Shown: positions 25,803-35,385 of the stretch, in pieces | How the letters are laid out: the number at the start of each line of letters is the position of its first letter | Position numbering within the stretch: the stretch's first letter is position 1 | Assembly (NCBI GenBank): GCA_965198325.1 | Contig: CBDAPE010000014.1 | Coordinates: 310,001 to 374,000, forward strand | Length of the DNA: 64,000 nt | Direction: 5' to 3' | Source of the DNA: CBDAPE01 sp965198325 | GTDB taxonomy: Bacteria > Pseudomonadota > Alphaproteobacteria > UBA828 > JAPUJA01 | The notes under the pieces: generated by a model | Database searches by the model: none | Seen by the model: the letters and a program-made list of their open reading frames with translations, nothing else | Told to the model about the DNA's origin: nothing | Made by a program: the position numbers and the translations under genes

Positions 25803-28318
25803 TCCGCAAGTTCTACAAGTTCCGCGCTGCGGCGGCCCTTGGGCCGGCCATCGCAGCGATGATGGCCGTGGCGCCGGCGCGTGCGGCGTCGCAAGACGAG
25901 GCGGTTGGCGGGAGTCCGCCGGGGGTTGGCATCGCAGTGGAAGCACCGCGCCCCATCGCCGTGATCGACCGGCGGGATATCGAGATGTCGGGCCTGACGA
26001 ATGTCCGGGAGTTGGTGCTGAGCCGGACGGTCTATAACAGCTTCGGCCTGCATCGGCCGTTCGTCCTCGGAACCGGCCGCGCCGCGGTTCTCGTCAATGG
26101 GCGGCGCCTATCGGACTCGACCCTCGATCTCGACACGCTCCCCGTCTCGGCCGTCGAACGCATCGAGATCCTGGACGAAGGCGCTGCCCGGCACGGCGGG
26201 CACGCCATCGCCGGGACGGTCAACATCGTGCTCAGGCGCGGTCACGAGGGCGGGGAGGTCTCGGCGGGCGCCGCCCGCCCGGGTCAGACCGGTGGCGATT
26301 CCGAACATGCGAGTGCCGTTTGGGGCGGCGCACTCGGGCGTGGCCATCTGACGGTCGGAGCGGATCACATCCGGCGCCAGGAAGTTCGCGACTCGGATCG
26401 GGATTACAGCCGCGCCGAGTGGACACCGGGCGGCTCCTTCGCCGATACGCAAGGCGTCTCGATCGGCGGCAACACCATATTTTTCACTCCCTCCGGAGAA
26501 AATACCGATGACGCGCGTCCACTCGGCGATTGCGACGCGAGCATTTATACGGACATCCTCACCGAACCCCTTGGTTTCACCGGTGAGGGCTGCGGCTTCG
26601 CTTATGCTGATGTCAAATGGCACGACGGCTACGACCGTCGTGAACGCGAGAGCCTGTTTCTCAATGCCGACCATCCGCTCGGCGACGGCGCGGACATATA
26701 TGTAGACGCCCGGGCCACGCAATCCGAGACCGCGTTCCGCTACGCTCCTTCAGTAGGCACCTTTTCCTTCACCGCTACGGGAGACGTCAGGACCGGTCTG
26801 ATCGATAGTGTCGACGATCTCACGAATGCGAATTTCCCGACCGATGGCGAGGTCACCGTGAGCCACCGATTCGTCGGCCACGGCAACCGGGACTGGCGGA
26901 CAGAATTGAACGAATACGACTTCACGCTGGGCGTTCGAGGCCAGCTCGGCGACGGCCTCGGCTACGATACGCATGTCCGGTACTACCGGCGCGACGCCGT
27001 CGAGAAGGGCGACACCTTCGTGAGCGAGCGCCTGATCCAAGAGGCCATCGAGAGCGGTGCTTACGACATCGCGAACCCGCTTTCGACAAACCCACGCCAC
27101 CTGGAGGCGATCCGGGAGACCGGGCTTCATCTGACTCACGACACGGTGACGGACCACAGGACGGCGCGCGCCGCATTGGAGGGCGCGGCGTTCACGCTGC
27201 CCGGCGGCGATGTCCGATGGACGGCCGGCATCGAAGTTGCGGACGAGGACTGGCGGGACATCTATGATTACCGGGACCCCGAGAACGGCTTTCACGAAGC
27301 GGGTGACGTGCTCGGGAGCGGCGGCAATTCGGCGGCTGGCGAGCGTCGCCGCTGGTCGACGTTCGCGGAGGCGTCCGTCCCGTTGCTCGCCGGTTGGGAT
27401 CTCGCCATAGCCGGGCGGCGCGACGATCACGACGATGTCGGCGAGGTATTCTCCTGGCGGGTGGCGAACCGTTACCGGTTGAACGACACTCTCGCGCTCC
27501 GTGCTTCCTGGAGCAAGGGCGGAAGTCCGCCCAGTCTGAGAGACTTGCACGCGGTCGAAGCGCTCGACTATCCCTATGTCCACGACGCGAGCGCGTCACA
27601 ACAGGTGGAACGTGCGAGCGTCGGAAACCCGAACCTGAAGCCGGACAAGGCGGAGAGTTTCAGCGTCGGCGCCACGGCGAGCCTTGGCGCCTTCTCCCTC
27701 GGTGCGGACTGGTTCGAGATCAAGCTCTCCGACGTGCCTGCGCAACTATCCGCGCAATCCATCGTCAATCTGGATGCGGCGGGGAACTTGCCGCCCGGTG
27801 CGTGGGTGGTGCGCGAGAGCGGCCGCATCGACAGGATCGTGAGCCCACTGTACAACAGCGGGGAAGCCGAGATCGCGGGCATCGAGTTACGGGCGAGTGC
27901 CGCCTGGGAGACCGACTGGGCGGAGTTGGCTTTCGATGTCCACGGGTTGCGCACGACCCGCCACGAAACCCGGGTGGCTGGCCTGAAGCAGCCGGGCGAC
28001 TATCCGAGCGATCGTGTCCACGCGTCGCTTCACGCGAGCTGCGGCGGCGTGACCGCGAGTTGGAACCTCCATGCGGTCTCGGGTTTTTGGAACGATGAAG
28101 GGACCGGCCGCTACGAGGGGTGGACGGGGCACGACATCACGCTCCACTGGCGCGGCGCTTTTGGGATCGATGGGCTGGACGTCTCAGGCGGCATCCTCAA
28201 CGTCGGCGGCCGGGGCCCGTCCACCAATCCTGCCGCCCCGAACAATCCGCTGTTGAGGCTCGATTCCGTCATGGGGCGGACGCTGTTTCTGAATGCCGCC
28301 CTGTCGTTCGGTTCGTGA
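25799..28318 (+). CDS. TonB-dependent receptor
   Basis: This is an outer-membrane receptor that imports an unknown ligand (siderophore, vitamin or other) using TonB energy. The 839-residue product has a signal peptide (RAAAALGPAIAAMMAVAPARA) and a plug domain at about 45-145 (VLVNGRRL, LDTLPVSAVERIEILDEGAARHG, AIAGTVNIVLRR). A beta-barrel follows, with GNPNLKPDKAESFSVG in the family's conserved barrel region and a terminal aromatic-rich strand ending LNAALSFGS. GGGAGG lies 9 nt before ATG 25799. It sits among IS remnants with no neighbouring uptake or biosynthesis genes, so it is probably acquired cargo. Ligand not deducible. Confidence 0.92.
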   Translation: MIRKFYKFRAAAALGPAIAAMMAVAPARAASQDEAVGGSPPGVGIAVEAPRPIAVIDRRDIEMSGLTNVRELVLSRTVYNSFGLHRPFVLGTGRAAVLVNGRRLSDSTLDLDTLPVSAVERIEILDEGAARHGGHAIAGTVNIVLRRGHEGGEVSAGAARPGQTGGDSEHASAVWGGALGRGHLTVGADHIRRQEVRDSDRDYSRAEWTPGGSFADTQGVSIGGNTIFFTPSGENTDDARPLGDCDASIYTDILTEPLGFTGEGCGFAYADVKWHDGYDRRERESLFLNADHPLGDGADIYVDARATQSETAFRYAPSVGTFSFTATGDVRTGLIDSVDDLTNANFPTDGEVTVSHRFVGHGNRDWRTELNEYDFTLGVRGQLGDGLGYDTHVRYYRRDAVEKGDTFVSERLIQEAIESGAYDIANPLSTNPRHLEAIRETGLHLTHDTVTDHRTARAALEGAAFTLPGGDVRWTAGIEVADEDWRDIYDYRDPENGFHEAGDVLGSGGNSAAGERRRWSTFAEASVPLLAGWDLAIAGRRDDHDDVGEVFSWRVANRYRLNDTLALRASWSKGGSPPSLRDLHAVEALDYPYVHDASASQQVERASVGNPNLKPDKAESFSVGATASLGAFSLGADWFEIKLSDVPAQLSAQSIVNLDAAGNLPPGAWVVRESGRIDRIVSPLYNSGEAEIAGIELRASAAWETDWAELAFDVHGLRTTRHETRVAGLKQPGDYPSDRVHASLHASCGGVTASWNLHAVSGFWNDEGTGRYEGWTGHDITLHWRGAFGIDGLDVSGGILNVGGRGPSTNPAAPNNPLLRLDSVMGRTLFLNAALSFGS

Positions 28319-28374
28319 CGTGGGGACAAGTGGGCTTGAATGGCGTTGCCAATGGCCGCGTTCATGTTGTCCCA

Positions 28375-28483
28375 CCTATAAATTCCGTCCGGCACAGAAA
28401 TCCGGGCCTTTCCGGGTGATGGCCGATAGCGTTGGTGGCATGCACATGATCCTGCTTCACGGCGTTCTCTCGGGCTTTTGCAG
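28375..28483 (+). repeat. IS1380-type end, copy 1 (109 bp)
   Basis: The sequence starting CCTATAAATTCCGTCCGG matches 35664-35772 with about nine mismatches by eye. The second copy borders an IS1380 transposase, so this is the transposase-distal end of a related element. Its first ~45 bp are also found inverted at 29847-29891. Confidence 0.75.
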
Positions 28484-28537
28484 CCGCGACGTTAATGCAA
28501 AGAAAAGCCTGAACGGGGCTGTGGTGGCGTTGTCAAG

Positions 28538-29086
28538 TTAACGGATTGTAGGCTGTTTTTGGCATTTCTCCATGAGGCTAATACCAACGGCGGTAATTAT
28601 CGACCTTTGTGAACCCACTCTCTCGATCCGATGGAGATGAATTTTTTCGGGCTGATCGATGGGCTTGTTCCAGGCTTGGCAACCGGCCTCAATGATGGCG
28701 TCGTAATCTTCGAAGACGCGGTTCGAGAGCCAGTTTTGTCGGAGGTATTGCCAGATGTTCTCGACCGGGTTTAGCTCGGGCGACCGCGAGGGCAGCAGGA
28801 TGATGGTGAGGTTTTCAGGGAGCTTGAGCTTATCGGTGCTGTGCCACCCGGCGCGGTCCATCAGGACAACGCCATGGGCCTTTGCAGCGACGTTGCAGCT
28901 GATCTCGTCGAGATGCATCTGCATGGCGCGCGTGTTGGCGAAGGGGAGCATGAGGGCGGCGCCCTTGGCCCCCATGGGGCAGATGGCGCCGAACAAGTAA
29001 GCGTTGGTGTATCGCTGATCGGCAGGTAGGCGTGGCCGGGTCCCTGTCTTCGCCCAGATCCGCGCGCGGCCGTTCTTCTGTCCCAA
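28538..29086 (-). CDS. IS630-family transposase, OrfB (DDE part)
   Basis: This is the C-terminal part of an IS630-type transposase. The frame carries GQKNGRARIWAKTGTRPRLP, the second catalytic Asp in VVLMDRAGWH and the last acidic residue in SRSPELNPVENIWQYLR. Coding in this frame begins upstream of 29086, at FQDEAGLG (first Asp), and is reached from OrfA by a -1 shift at a run of seven A on the coding strand. The frame runs out through the terminal inverted repeat to TAA 28538, which adds a meaningless tail. Confidence 0.85.
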   Translation of the reverse strand: MGQKNGRARIWAKTGTRPRLPADQRYTNAYLFGAICPMGAKGAALMLPFANTRAMQMHLDEISCNVAAKAHGVVLMDRAGWHSTDKLKLPENLTIILLPSRSPELNPVENIWQYLRQNWLSNRVFEDYDAIIEAGCQAWNKPIDQPEKIHLHRIERVGSQRSIITAVGISLMEKCQKQPTIR

Positions 29087-29745
29087 TCCGGCCTCGTCCT
29101 GGAACCGGATCTCGACCCGCTTGGTCTTGGGCAGAGCGCCTATGTGGGTCGCTGGCGTGCGGGGAAAGTTTTTTTGAACGCCTCGATTACCCGCGCGTCC
29201 TGTCCGGGGTGCTGCGGACGCCCGCTGATGTGCGAGAAGGACAGTGCCGCCAGCAGATCGGAGATGGTCCGCTCGCTGTAAATCACACCAAAGCGTTCTT
29301 CGATGACCCGCTTCAGGTCGATACGTCGCCAGCGAACCACGCCGTCCACCTCTGGATCGGGGCCGGTTTCCACGATCGCAGAGAGTTCGCTCATCTGTTC
29401 TTGCGTCAAGAGCCGGGGACGGCCCGCACCGGAACGGTGTTTCAGGCCGTCTGGCCCTTCGTCATTGAAGCGATGCGCCCAATCTCTCAGTGTCTGGCGA
29501 TCCATACCGCCGACCTTCGCCGCTTCCGTGCGGCTCATGCCGTCGTATGCCGCCGCCAAGGCCAAAAGCCGGCTAACCTGGCGAGAACCGCGACCGCGCC
29601 TGGCCAAGTCCCGAGCGCAAGGCTGTCATAATCATCCCAAAGGGCGATGCATGCTGACATGGCGAATCTCCTTCGCCAGTCTTGAATCACATCAAGCCAA
29701 AAAAAAGAATTCCCCGCGAGTCAGAAATTTACGCCGTTGGTATTA
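28579..29745 (-). mobile_element. IS630-family insertion sequence
   Basis: Terminal inverted repeats of about 20 bp, starting TAATACCAACGGCG, lie at 28579-28600 and 29724-29745. Both ends carry TA, the target dinucleotide of this family. The element is about 1.17 kb, holds OrfA and OrfB, and lies inside a remnant bounded by two IS1380-type ends (28375-28483 and 29847-29891). Confidence 0.75.
29140..29607 (-). CDS. IS630-family transposase, OrfA (helix-turn-helix part)
   Basis: The 155-codon frame holds the DNA-binding half: SRLLALAAAYDGMSRTEAAKVGGMD and RQTLRDWAHRFNDEG, then LKHRSGAGRPRLL. It ends EAFKKTFPARQRPT-stop. A run of seven A at the FKK codons (29169-29175) would allow a -1 shift into the OrfB frame, giving the expected FKKNFPRT and LPKTKRVEIRFQDEAG. 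The start is uncertain: TTG 29607 is the first start codon after an in-frame stop. Confidence 0.8.
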   Translation of the reverse strand: MARRGRGSRQVSRLLALAAAYDGMSRTEAAKVGGMDRQTLRDWAHRFNDEGPDGLKHRSGAGRPRLLTQEQMSELSAIVETGPDPEVDGVVRWRRIDLKRVIEERFGVIYSERTISDLLAALSFSHISGRPQHPGQDARVIEAFKKTFPARQRPT

Positions 29746-29846
29746 TTCCTCGCGCCGGATAGCCAAGGGGTGCGAGGAGCGGGTAGATTTCATGGCGGTG
29801 AGCGGTCTTCAGCGACCGGACTTCTGCATCATCAGAGATTTCCGCA

Positions 29847-29891
29847 TCGCCCTGAAAGGCCCGGATCTCTGCGCCGGGCGGAATTCATAGG
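29847..29891 (-). repeat. IS1380-type end, copy 2 (inverted)
   Basis: Read on the minus strand from 29891, the sequence CCTATGAATTCCGCCCGGCG matches the first 45 bp of the ends at 28375 and 35664 in inverted orientation. Together with 28375 it brackets a deleted IS1380-type element whose interior is now the IS630 copy. The flanking stretches 29608-29720 and 29746-29846 hold no gene of their own. Confidence 0.65.
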
Positions 29892-29920
29892 AGCGACAGG
29901 TTCACGAGACTCGCCGCGCT

Positions 29921-30403
29921 CTAGGGCATGACGACGATGAACGGGTGGCCGAACCAGCGCCAGCGGCCGTCGCCGGCCGGCATGGTGCAGTTGATTCGCG
30001 AGCGCCCATTCGGCAACGGCTCGTCGAGCCTGACCTCGATTCGGTCGGAGCCGAGATGCTCGATCCGCGCCTCGCCCTGGTGAGAGGCGAAGCAGGCTAG
30101 CGCCCCCACCTCGTTCAGATGTTTCGTGACGGTAAAGCCAAAGGCCGGTGGGTTGGGCGATGCAATCAGAGGATCGGCCGGAGTGATATCCGTGACGATC
30201 AGCGGCAGCGTGTCGACGACCAGGCTGAATCGGTCTATTTCACCGTAACGCTGGTTGAGCCCGAAGCGCGGCAGGCCGTGGAAATCAGCGGCCGGGTGAA
30301 CCGTTCCCGAATGCTGACCAAATGCGGCCTCGAAACCGAAATCGTGCACGACCTGACGGGTCGGCAGGTCGAATTCACCATAGGGGTGAGAACGGCGGGG
30401 CAA
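29921..30403 (-). pseudogene. Polysaccharide deacetylase C-terminal fragment
   Basis: From about 30392 down to 29921 the frame encodes PYGEFDL, FEAAFGQHSG, GALACFASHQG and RSRINCTMPAGDGRWRWFG. These are the last ~155 residues of a protein closely similar to the intact deacetylase at 58065-59123. The N-terminal NodB catalytic part (IDDAY and HGTNHG in the intact copy) is missing. The break coincides with the left end of the IS21 element, so its insertion or a linked deletion removed the 5' half. Confidence 0.8.
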
Positions 30404-30503
30404 TAATCCCCCCCTGAAGCGGTCGGTTGATCCGGCTGTGGCGGACCAAAATGGGACCGTCTATAGCCTTCTGTCAGGGTTGCTCTGACTGGAAGGCGGG
30501 GGG

Positions 30504-32003
30504 ATGTATCGGGTGGATTTGTACGCGCGGGTTCGGCGGGCGTGTCGTGTCGAGGGAATGAGCACCCGCGAGGCCTCGCGGGTGTTCGGGCTGGACCGCA
30601 AGACGGTCCGCAAGATGCTGTCGTTCTCGGTGCCGCCGGGGTCTCGCCGCGGCAAGCCGCCACGGCGGCCGAAGCGGGGTCCGTTCACGGGGATCATCGA
30701 TCGGATTCTGGAAGACGATCGGACCAGCCACCACAAGCAACGGCCCACGGCGAAGCGGATCTTCGACCGTCTCCGGGACGAGTACGGCTTTACGGGCGGC
30801 TACACCATCGTGAAGGACTATGTCCGTGAGCGGCGGCTTCGGTCGCGCGAGATGTTCGTGCCGCTCGTCCATTCCCCCGGCCCCGCCCAGGCGGACTTCG
30901 GCGAGGCGATGGCGGTGATCGGCGGCGTGGCGTGCAAGGTCCACTTCCTTGCCTTCGATCTTCCCCACAGTGATGCCTGCTTCGTGAAGGCCTACCCGGC
31001 GGAGACGACCGAGGCGTTCTGCGCTGGCCACAACGCGGCGGTTGCGTTCTTCGGCGGCGTCCCCCGATCCATCCTGTACGACAACACCAAGCTGGCAGTC
31101 GCCCGGATACTGGGCGATGGCAAGCGGCAGCGAACGCGCGTCTTCACGGACCTTCAATCCCCCTATCTGTTCGAGGACAGGTTCGGCCGGCCGGGCAAGG
31201 GCAACGACAAAGGCAAGGTCGAGGGACTGGTCGGCTTCATCCGGCGGACCTTCCGGGTCCCCGTCCCGCGGGCCGAGAGCTTCGAGGCGCTGAACGATGC
31301 TCTCGCGGGACAGTGCCGCCGGCGCCAGGCGGCGCGGCTGCGGGGTCACAAGGAGACCATCGGCGAGCGCCTCGCACGGGACCGGGAAGCCTTCTTGCCT
31401 CTCCCCCCGGCACCATACGATGCCTGCGACAAGCGCACTGGACGGGTGAGCTCGCTGTCGCTGGTGCGCTGCCGGGGCAACGACTACTCGGTGCCCGTGG
31501 CCTATGGCCACCGCGAGGTGCTGATCCGGTGCTCCGTCGACGAGGTCGTTATCTCTTGCGGCGCGGAGGTGATTGCCCGGCACCGCCGGTCCTACGACAG
31601 CGAGGACCTGATCTTCGACCCGCTGCATTACCTACCCTTGATCGAGCAGAAGATCGGCGCCCTCGACCAGGCCGCGCCGTTGGCGGGCTGGGACCTGCCC
31701 GAGGCCTTCATCACTCTGCGACGCCTGCTCGAAGCCCGCATGGGCAAGGCGGGCAAGCGCGAGTCCGTCCAGGTGCGCCGTCTGCTGGAGAGCTTCCGGC
31801 TCGAGGAGGTCGAGGGTGCGGTCGGCGACGCGCTCAGGCTCGGCGCCATCGGCTTCGATGCGGTGAAGCACCTGGTACTGTGCCGCATCGAGCGGCGGCC
31901 GCCCCGGCTCAACCTCGAGGTCTATCCGTACCTGCCGCGCGCCCGGGTCGCGACGACGTCTGCCAAGTCGTACATGAGCCTGCTGTCGGGGCTCGGCGCA
32001 TGA
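30504..32003 (+). CDS. istA: IS21-family transposase IstA
   Basis: The 499-residue product has an N-terminal helix-turn-helix (GMSTREASRVFGLDRKTVRKML). A DDE integrase core follows: AQADFGEAMAVIGG (first Asp), SILYDNTKLAV (second Asp) and GNDKGKVEGLVGFIRR (Glu). The C-terminal half is typical of IstA (RGNDYSVPVAYGHREVLIR). GGCGGGGGG precedes ATG 30504. The frame is complete and ends overlapping the istB start. It cannot move on its own here because istB and the right end are gone. Confidence 0.93.
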   Translation: MYRVDLYARVRRACRVEGMSTREASRVFGLDRKTVRKMLSFSVPPGSRRGKPPRRPKRGPFTGIIDRILEDDRTSHHKQRPTAKRIFDRLRDEYGFTGGYTIVKDYVRERRLRSREMFVPLVHSPGPAQADFGEAMAVIGGVACKVHFLAFDLPHSDACFVKAYPAETTEAFCAGHNAAVAFFGGVPRSILYDNTKLAVARILGDGKRQRTRVFTDLQSPYLFEDRFGRPGKGNDKGKVEGLVGFIRRTFRVPVPRAESFEALNDALAGQCRRRQAARLRGHKETIGERLARDREAFLPLPPAPYDACDKRTGRVSSLSLVRCRGNDYSVPVAYGHREVLIRCSVDEVVISCGAEVIARHRRSYDSEDLIFDPLHYLPLIEQKIGALDQAAPLAGWDLPEAFITLRRLLEARMGKAGKRESVQVRRLLESFRLEEVEGAVGDALRLGAIGFDAVKHLVLCRIERRPPRLNLEVYPYLPRARVATTSAKSYMSLLSGLGA

Positions 32004-32509
32004 CCGACACACCACGGCTGCTGCTCGTCCACCACCTCAAGAGGCTGAAGCTGCCGACGGTCCTGAGGGAGTACGACAAGATCGCCCGGCAGTGCGCCTC
32101 GGAAGGCGTCGACCACGTTCGCTATCTTCTGCGTCTGGCCGAGCTCGAGCTGATCGACCGCGAGCGCCGCATGGTCGAGCGGCGGATCAAGGCGGCGCGC
32201 TTCCCCGTGATCAAGAGCCTCGATAGCTTCGATTTCAAGGTCATCCCCTCGCTCAACAAGACGTTGGTCCTGGAGCTCGCCCGCTGCGCGTACATCGAGC
32301 GCCGCGAGAACCTCATCGCGCTCGGCAACAGCGGCACCGGCAAGACCCACATCGCCCTCGGTCTCGGCTTGGCGGCCTGCCAGAAGGGTCTCTCGGTCGG
32401 CTTCATCACCGCCGCCGCGCTGGTCCACGAGCTCATCGAGGCCCGCGATGACAAGCAACTGCTGAGGTTCCAGAAGAAGCTCGCCACCTACTGGCCTGCC
32501 CCCGATTAG
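32000..32509 (+). pseudogene. istB: IS21-family helper ATPase IstB, C-terminally truncated
   Basis: ATG 32000 overlaps the istA stop (ATGA). The frame encodes the N-terminal helical domain and Walker A GNSGTGKTH, then AALVHELIEARDDKQLLRFQKKLATY. Intact IstB continues KLLIVDELGYVPL (Walker B) and is ~250 residues; here similarity ends after about 164 residues and TAG follows at 32507. The break lies next to the IS3 end. Confidence 0.85.
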
Positions 32510-32520
32510 TGGTCCAGCGC

Positions 32521-33426
32521 TTAAGTTAGAGTTTGGCGCGGGTTAAGTTGATGGGCCAACCGTAGCCCCTCAACAGGGTAGGTTGGCCCCTCAACGTTTG
32601 GCAAGATGGTTTCTGGGGCCGGCGGTCTGTATCCGAGCGAGCTATGCGGCCGGATGGTATTATAGTGATGGCGCCATCGTTCGATCAGCACTTTGGCCTG
32701 CTTCAGTGTAGAGAAGATCTCCGTGTTCAGGATTTCGTCCCGGAGCTTTGAGTTGAAGCTCTCGTTGTATCCGTTCTCCCAAGGTGACCCGGGCTCGATA
32801 TAGAGGGTCTTGACGCCGATCCTGCCGAGCCAGTCGCGGACGGCATGAGCGGTAAACTCTGAGCCGTTGTCGGAACGGATATGATCCGGCGGGCCATGTT
32901 GGACGAAGAGCTCGGTCAGACAATGGAGGACATTGTCCGAGTTCAATCTTCGCTCGACGACAACGGCCATGCACCGCCTGGTGAACTCATCGATCACGGT
33001 GAGCATGCGGAACGTCCTCCCATCGTGTGTTCGATCCATGACGAAGTCATAGGACCAGACGTGATTGGGCCAGCACGGCCGCAGACGGATGCAGGATCCG
33101 TCGTTGAGCCACAGCCTGCCCCGTTTCGGTTGCTTCTGTGGGAGCTTCAGCCCCTCCCGCCGCCAGATGCGCTGGACCCGCTTGGCGTTCACGTGCCAAC
33201 CTTCGGTCCTGAGCAAGGCAGTGATCCGCCGATCGCCATATCTGCCATACTGGCTGGCCAAGCGGATGATCGCGGCCCTGAGGGCCTCTTCATCATCCCG
33301 ACCACGGGGTCTCTTGCGCTGGGTTGAGCGATGTTGGCCTGCAACAGCACAGGCCCGTCGCTCGGAGATCCCCAGTTCGGCCTGGAGATGATCAACACAC
33401 TGCCGGCGACGGGCGGGGCTTAGCAA
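32521..33426 (-). CDS. IS3-family transposase OrfB (DDE integrase)
   Basis: The 301-residue product has the IS3 OrfB layout: an N-terminal HTH_21-like region (YGRYGDRRITALLRTEGWHVNAKRVQRIWRREGLK) and a DDE core. The core has VWSYDFVMDRT, HIRSDNGSEFTA and SPWENGYNESFNSKLRDE (Asp, Asp, Glu). The end is NTIRPHSSLGYRPPA. The formal start is TTG 33426, overlapping the end of OrfA by 7 nt. The element normally makes an OrfAB fusion by frameshifting in that overlap. Confidence 0.92.
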   Translation of the reverse strand: MLSPARRRQCVDHLQAELGISERRACAVAGQHRSTQRKRPRGRDDEEALRAAIIRLASQYGRYGDRRITALLRTEGWHVNAKRVQRIWRREGLKLPQKQPKRGRLWLNDGSCIRLRPCWPNHVWSYDFVMDRTHDGRTFRMLTVIDEFTRRCMAVVVERRLNSDNVLHCLTELFVQHGPPDHIRSDNGSEFTAHAVRDWLGRIGVKTLYIEPGSPWENGYNESFNSKLRDEILNTEIFSTLKQAKVLIERWRHHYNTIRPHSSLGYRPPAPETILPNVEGPTYPVEGLRLAHQLNPRQTLT

Positions 33427-33698
33427 TTTCCCTCAAGCGCCTCTTTCAAGATCAGCTTATCCAACGTCAGATCCGAGATCGCCTTGCGGAGACGGCCATT
33501 CTCCTTCTCCAGGTCCTTCAGACGCTTGGCCTGGTCAGTACGAAGGCCGCCATATTCCTTGCGCCAGCGATAGTAACTCTGCTCCGATACGCCGAGCGTG
33601 CGACAAGCTTGACCAACCGACTGGCCCTGCGCCAAAGCCACCTCGGCTTCGCGCAACATGCTGATAATCCGTTCTGAGGTGTAGCGTTTACGGCTCAT
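33420..33698 (-). CDS. IS3-family transposase OrfA
   Basis: The 92-residue product has the helix-turn-helix (SERIISMLREAEVALAQGQSVGQACRTLGVSEQSYYRWRKEYG, given here as one description of residues 7-50) followed by a leucine-zipper-like helix (LKDLEKENGRLRKAISDLTL) ending KEALEGNC. ATG 33698 has a strong AAGGAGG 6 nt upstream, so the longer frame to 33740 is not needed. It is the 5' partner of the OrfB gene. Confidence 0.9.
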   Translation of the reverse strand: MSRKRYTSERIISMLREAEVALAQGQSVGQACRTLGVSEQSYYRWRKEYGGLRTDQAKRLKDLEKENGRLRKAISDLTLDKLILKEALEGNC

Positions 33699-33849
33699 TT
33701 CGTCCTCCTTTCGAGGGGCAAAATGCGCCAAACTCTTCAATAAATCTGGACCCCTTTTAGGGGGTCACTCCAGGCCTCGTCATCCCAGATGATCGTGCGC
33801 GGTTCTCTACCGCGCATCCAATCCGGCATTGTGATTAGGTGCGTGGCCA

Positions 33850-34130
33850 TCAGGGGTCGAAGTGGTAAAGCACGCCGATGATAAAGTCGAGCATTTCCGG
33901 ATCGTAGAGGGCCAATGTCACCAGCCACTCTTCGCCGTGGAGGGGGTAGAAAAGAGTTTGAACCGCCATCGGCAGGACCTCCCGCGGATTGTCTGAGTTG
34001 CCATATTCACGCCCAAAATAGGCCTCGATGTATTGGTCCCTTCGGCCTGTCTCCTCCGGTGCCCAGGAATACAGGACCTCTTTCGGCTCGCCTGCCGTGC
34101 ACCGCCGGTGAAGGTCAGCGAAAAGCTGGT
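33850..34130 (-). pseudogene. Unrecognised C-terminal gene fragment
   Basis: This end of a long minus-strand frame encodes EPKEVLYSWAPEETGRRDQY, REVLPMAVQTLFYPLHGEEW and DPEMLDFIIGVLYHFDP. That does not belong to PhoX. The REVLPM..LF / DPE..DF pattern is reminiscent of the C-termini of some phage head-morphogenesis proteins, but the match is weak. It is joined to the phoX remnant near 34135. It may be the tail of a gene whose head is the fragment at 35356-35630, with phoX DNA between them. Confidence 0.4.
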
Positions 34131-35385
34131 TTAGTGCCGAGCATCGCCGCACCGAAACTTCCCTTCCACCCAGGCGCCGCTGCCGTCCTCGTTGAACCTG
34201 GCCGCGAACAACGCGCCGGTCTCCAGGACGTCGACGTCGTCGCCCCCCCTCGACGTGGCGCCCGCCGCTGATGAACCGGTAGAGGAACTCGCCTCGCTCG
34301 TCGTCGCCCATGTACACGACCACGCGACCGTCGGCGGTGAGCACCAGCTCCGCGTTCTCGTGCTTGAAGCGTCCAAGCGCCGTGCGCTTCTTCGGGATCG
34401 AGACGGGGTCCAGCGGATCGATCTCCACGACGTAGCCGGCGCGGTTGGGCTCGTTGGGGTGCTTCGAGATGTCGAACCGCTCGTCCGCTGTCGCCCATGC
34501 ATACCCCCAGTCCTCGGAGCCGATGCCATACCGCGTGAACGTGGAGCCGACCTCGATGTCCGGATCGCTCGACGAGAAGTAGTCGTTGAAGTTCTCCTCG
34601 CAGGCGAGATACGTGCCCCATGGCGTGCGTCCGCTGCCGCAGTTGTTCCAGGTGCCCAGGCTGACCGCGCCCTCGGGGTCGGCGGCGGTCCGGAGGAGCG
34701 CATGGCCGCAGGCCGGACCGGTGATCGCCATCGGCGTGTCGGCGGTGATGCGCCGGTTGTATCGCGAATCCTTGACGATCGACCATACGCCGCCCCGCTG
34801 GGCGATCTCGACGACCGAGATGCCGTGACCGGCCTTGCCCTTCCGCACATCGTCGGCGGTGTGCGGCGAGCCGTCGCCCGCGCCGCCATAGATGATGCTC
34901 AGGTTCACCGACTCGTTGTTGACCGCCAGGACGCTGCAGCCGCCGACCTGGAACAGCGCCATGCCGTCGTTGTTGTCGCCGAAGGCGAGCTCCTGGCTCT
35001 CTCCGGTGCCCCGGGCCGCCGGGTCGAACTCGATGGAATGCGACCACATCGGCTCTCCCCACTTGGCCACGACATGCCAGCCGTATCCTTCCGGCACGGT
35101 GATCGTGTCGAGGCCGTTCGCGGAGACGGGGTCGAACCCGAAACGGCGCGTGTCGGCCAGCGCGGAGACCGGCCGGAGCGCGCCGGTGCTCATGACGAAT
35201 GCCGCGGCACCGAATGCGGCGCCCACGCCCAGGAACCCGCGCCGGAACAGCGCGTTCCCGGCCAGCGTGCCGAAATCGGTCTCGACTGGACGCGGCGAGT
35301 GAATCTCGTCGAATTCGTCGAATGAGACGCTGCAGGGTACGGCGGCGTTTCTGTCAGGTATCCTCTTCCTCGCTCTGTAGTGATC
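34131..35385 (-). pseudogene. PhoX-type alkaline phosphatase remnant (DUF839)
   Basis: Reading down from 35340 the frame encodes FDEFDEIHSPRPVETDFGT, a Tat-like RRGFLGVGAAFGAAAFV, then PhoX features: VPEGYGWHVVAKWGEP, GGCSVLAVNNESVN, ITGPACGHALLRT, GTWNNCGSGRTPWGTYLACE, HPNEPNRAGYVVEIDP and VVYMGDDERGEFLYRF. PhoX is an exported Ca/Fe phosphomonoesterase of ~600 residues or more. Three defects are visible. There is no start codon after the upstream stop near 35385. A run of seven G (coding strand, 34243-34249) shifts the frame, and removing one G restores EGGDDVDVLETGALFAARF. The C-terminal ~40% is absent after FRCG at about 34140. Confidence 0.75.

Larger units (their letters stand above)
30404..32509 (+). 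mobile_element. IS21-family element, 3' part lost
   Basis: It holds istA and a truncated istB in the usual overlapping order. The left boundary is placed by loss of deacetylase similarity near 30395. The right part, including the istB end and right inverted repeat, is missing where the IS3 element begins at 32510. Boundaries are approximate. Confidence 0.75.
32510..33753 (-). mobile_element. IS3-family insertion sequence
   Basis: Imperfect terminal repeats share GGTCCAG and AGAGTTTGGCGC (32511-32552 and, inverted, 33729-33752). They bracket OrfA and OrfB. Length about 1.24 kb, as usual for IS3. It lies at the truncated end of istB. The next 95 bp (33754-33849) hold no recognisable gene. Confidence 0.75.
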
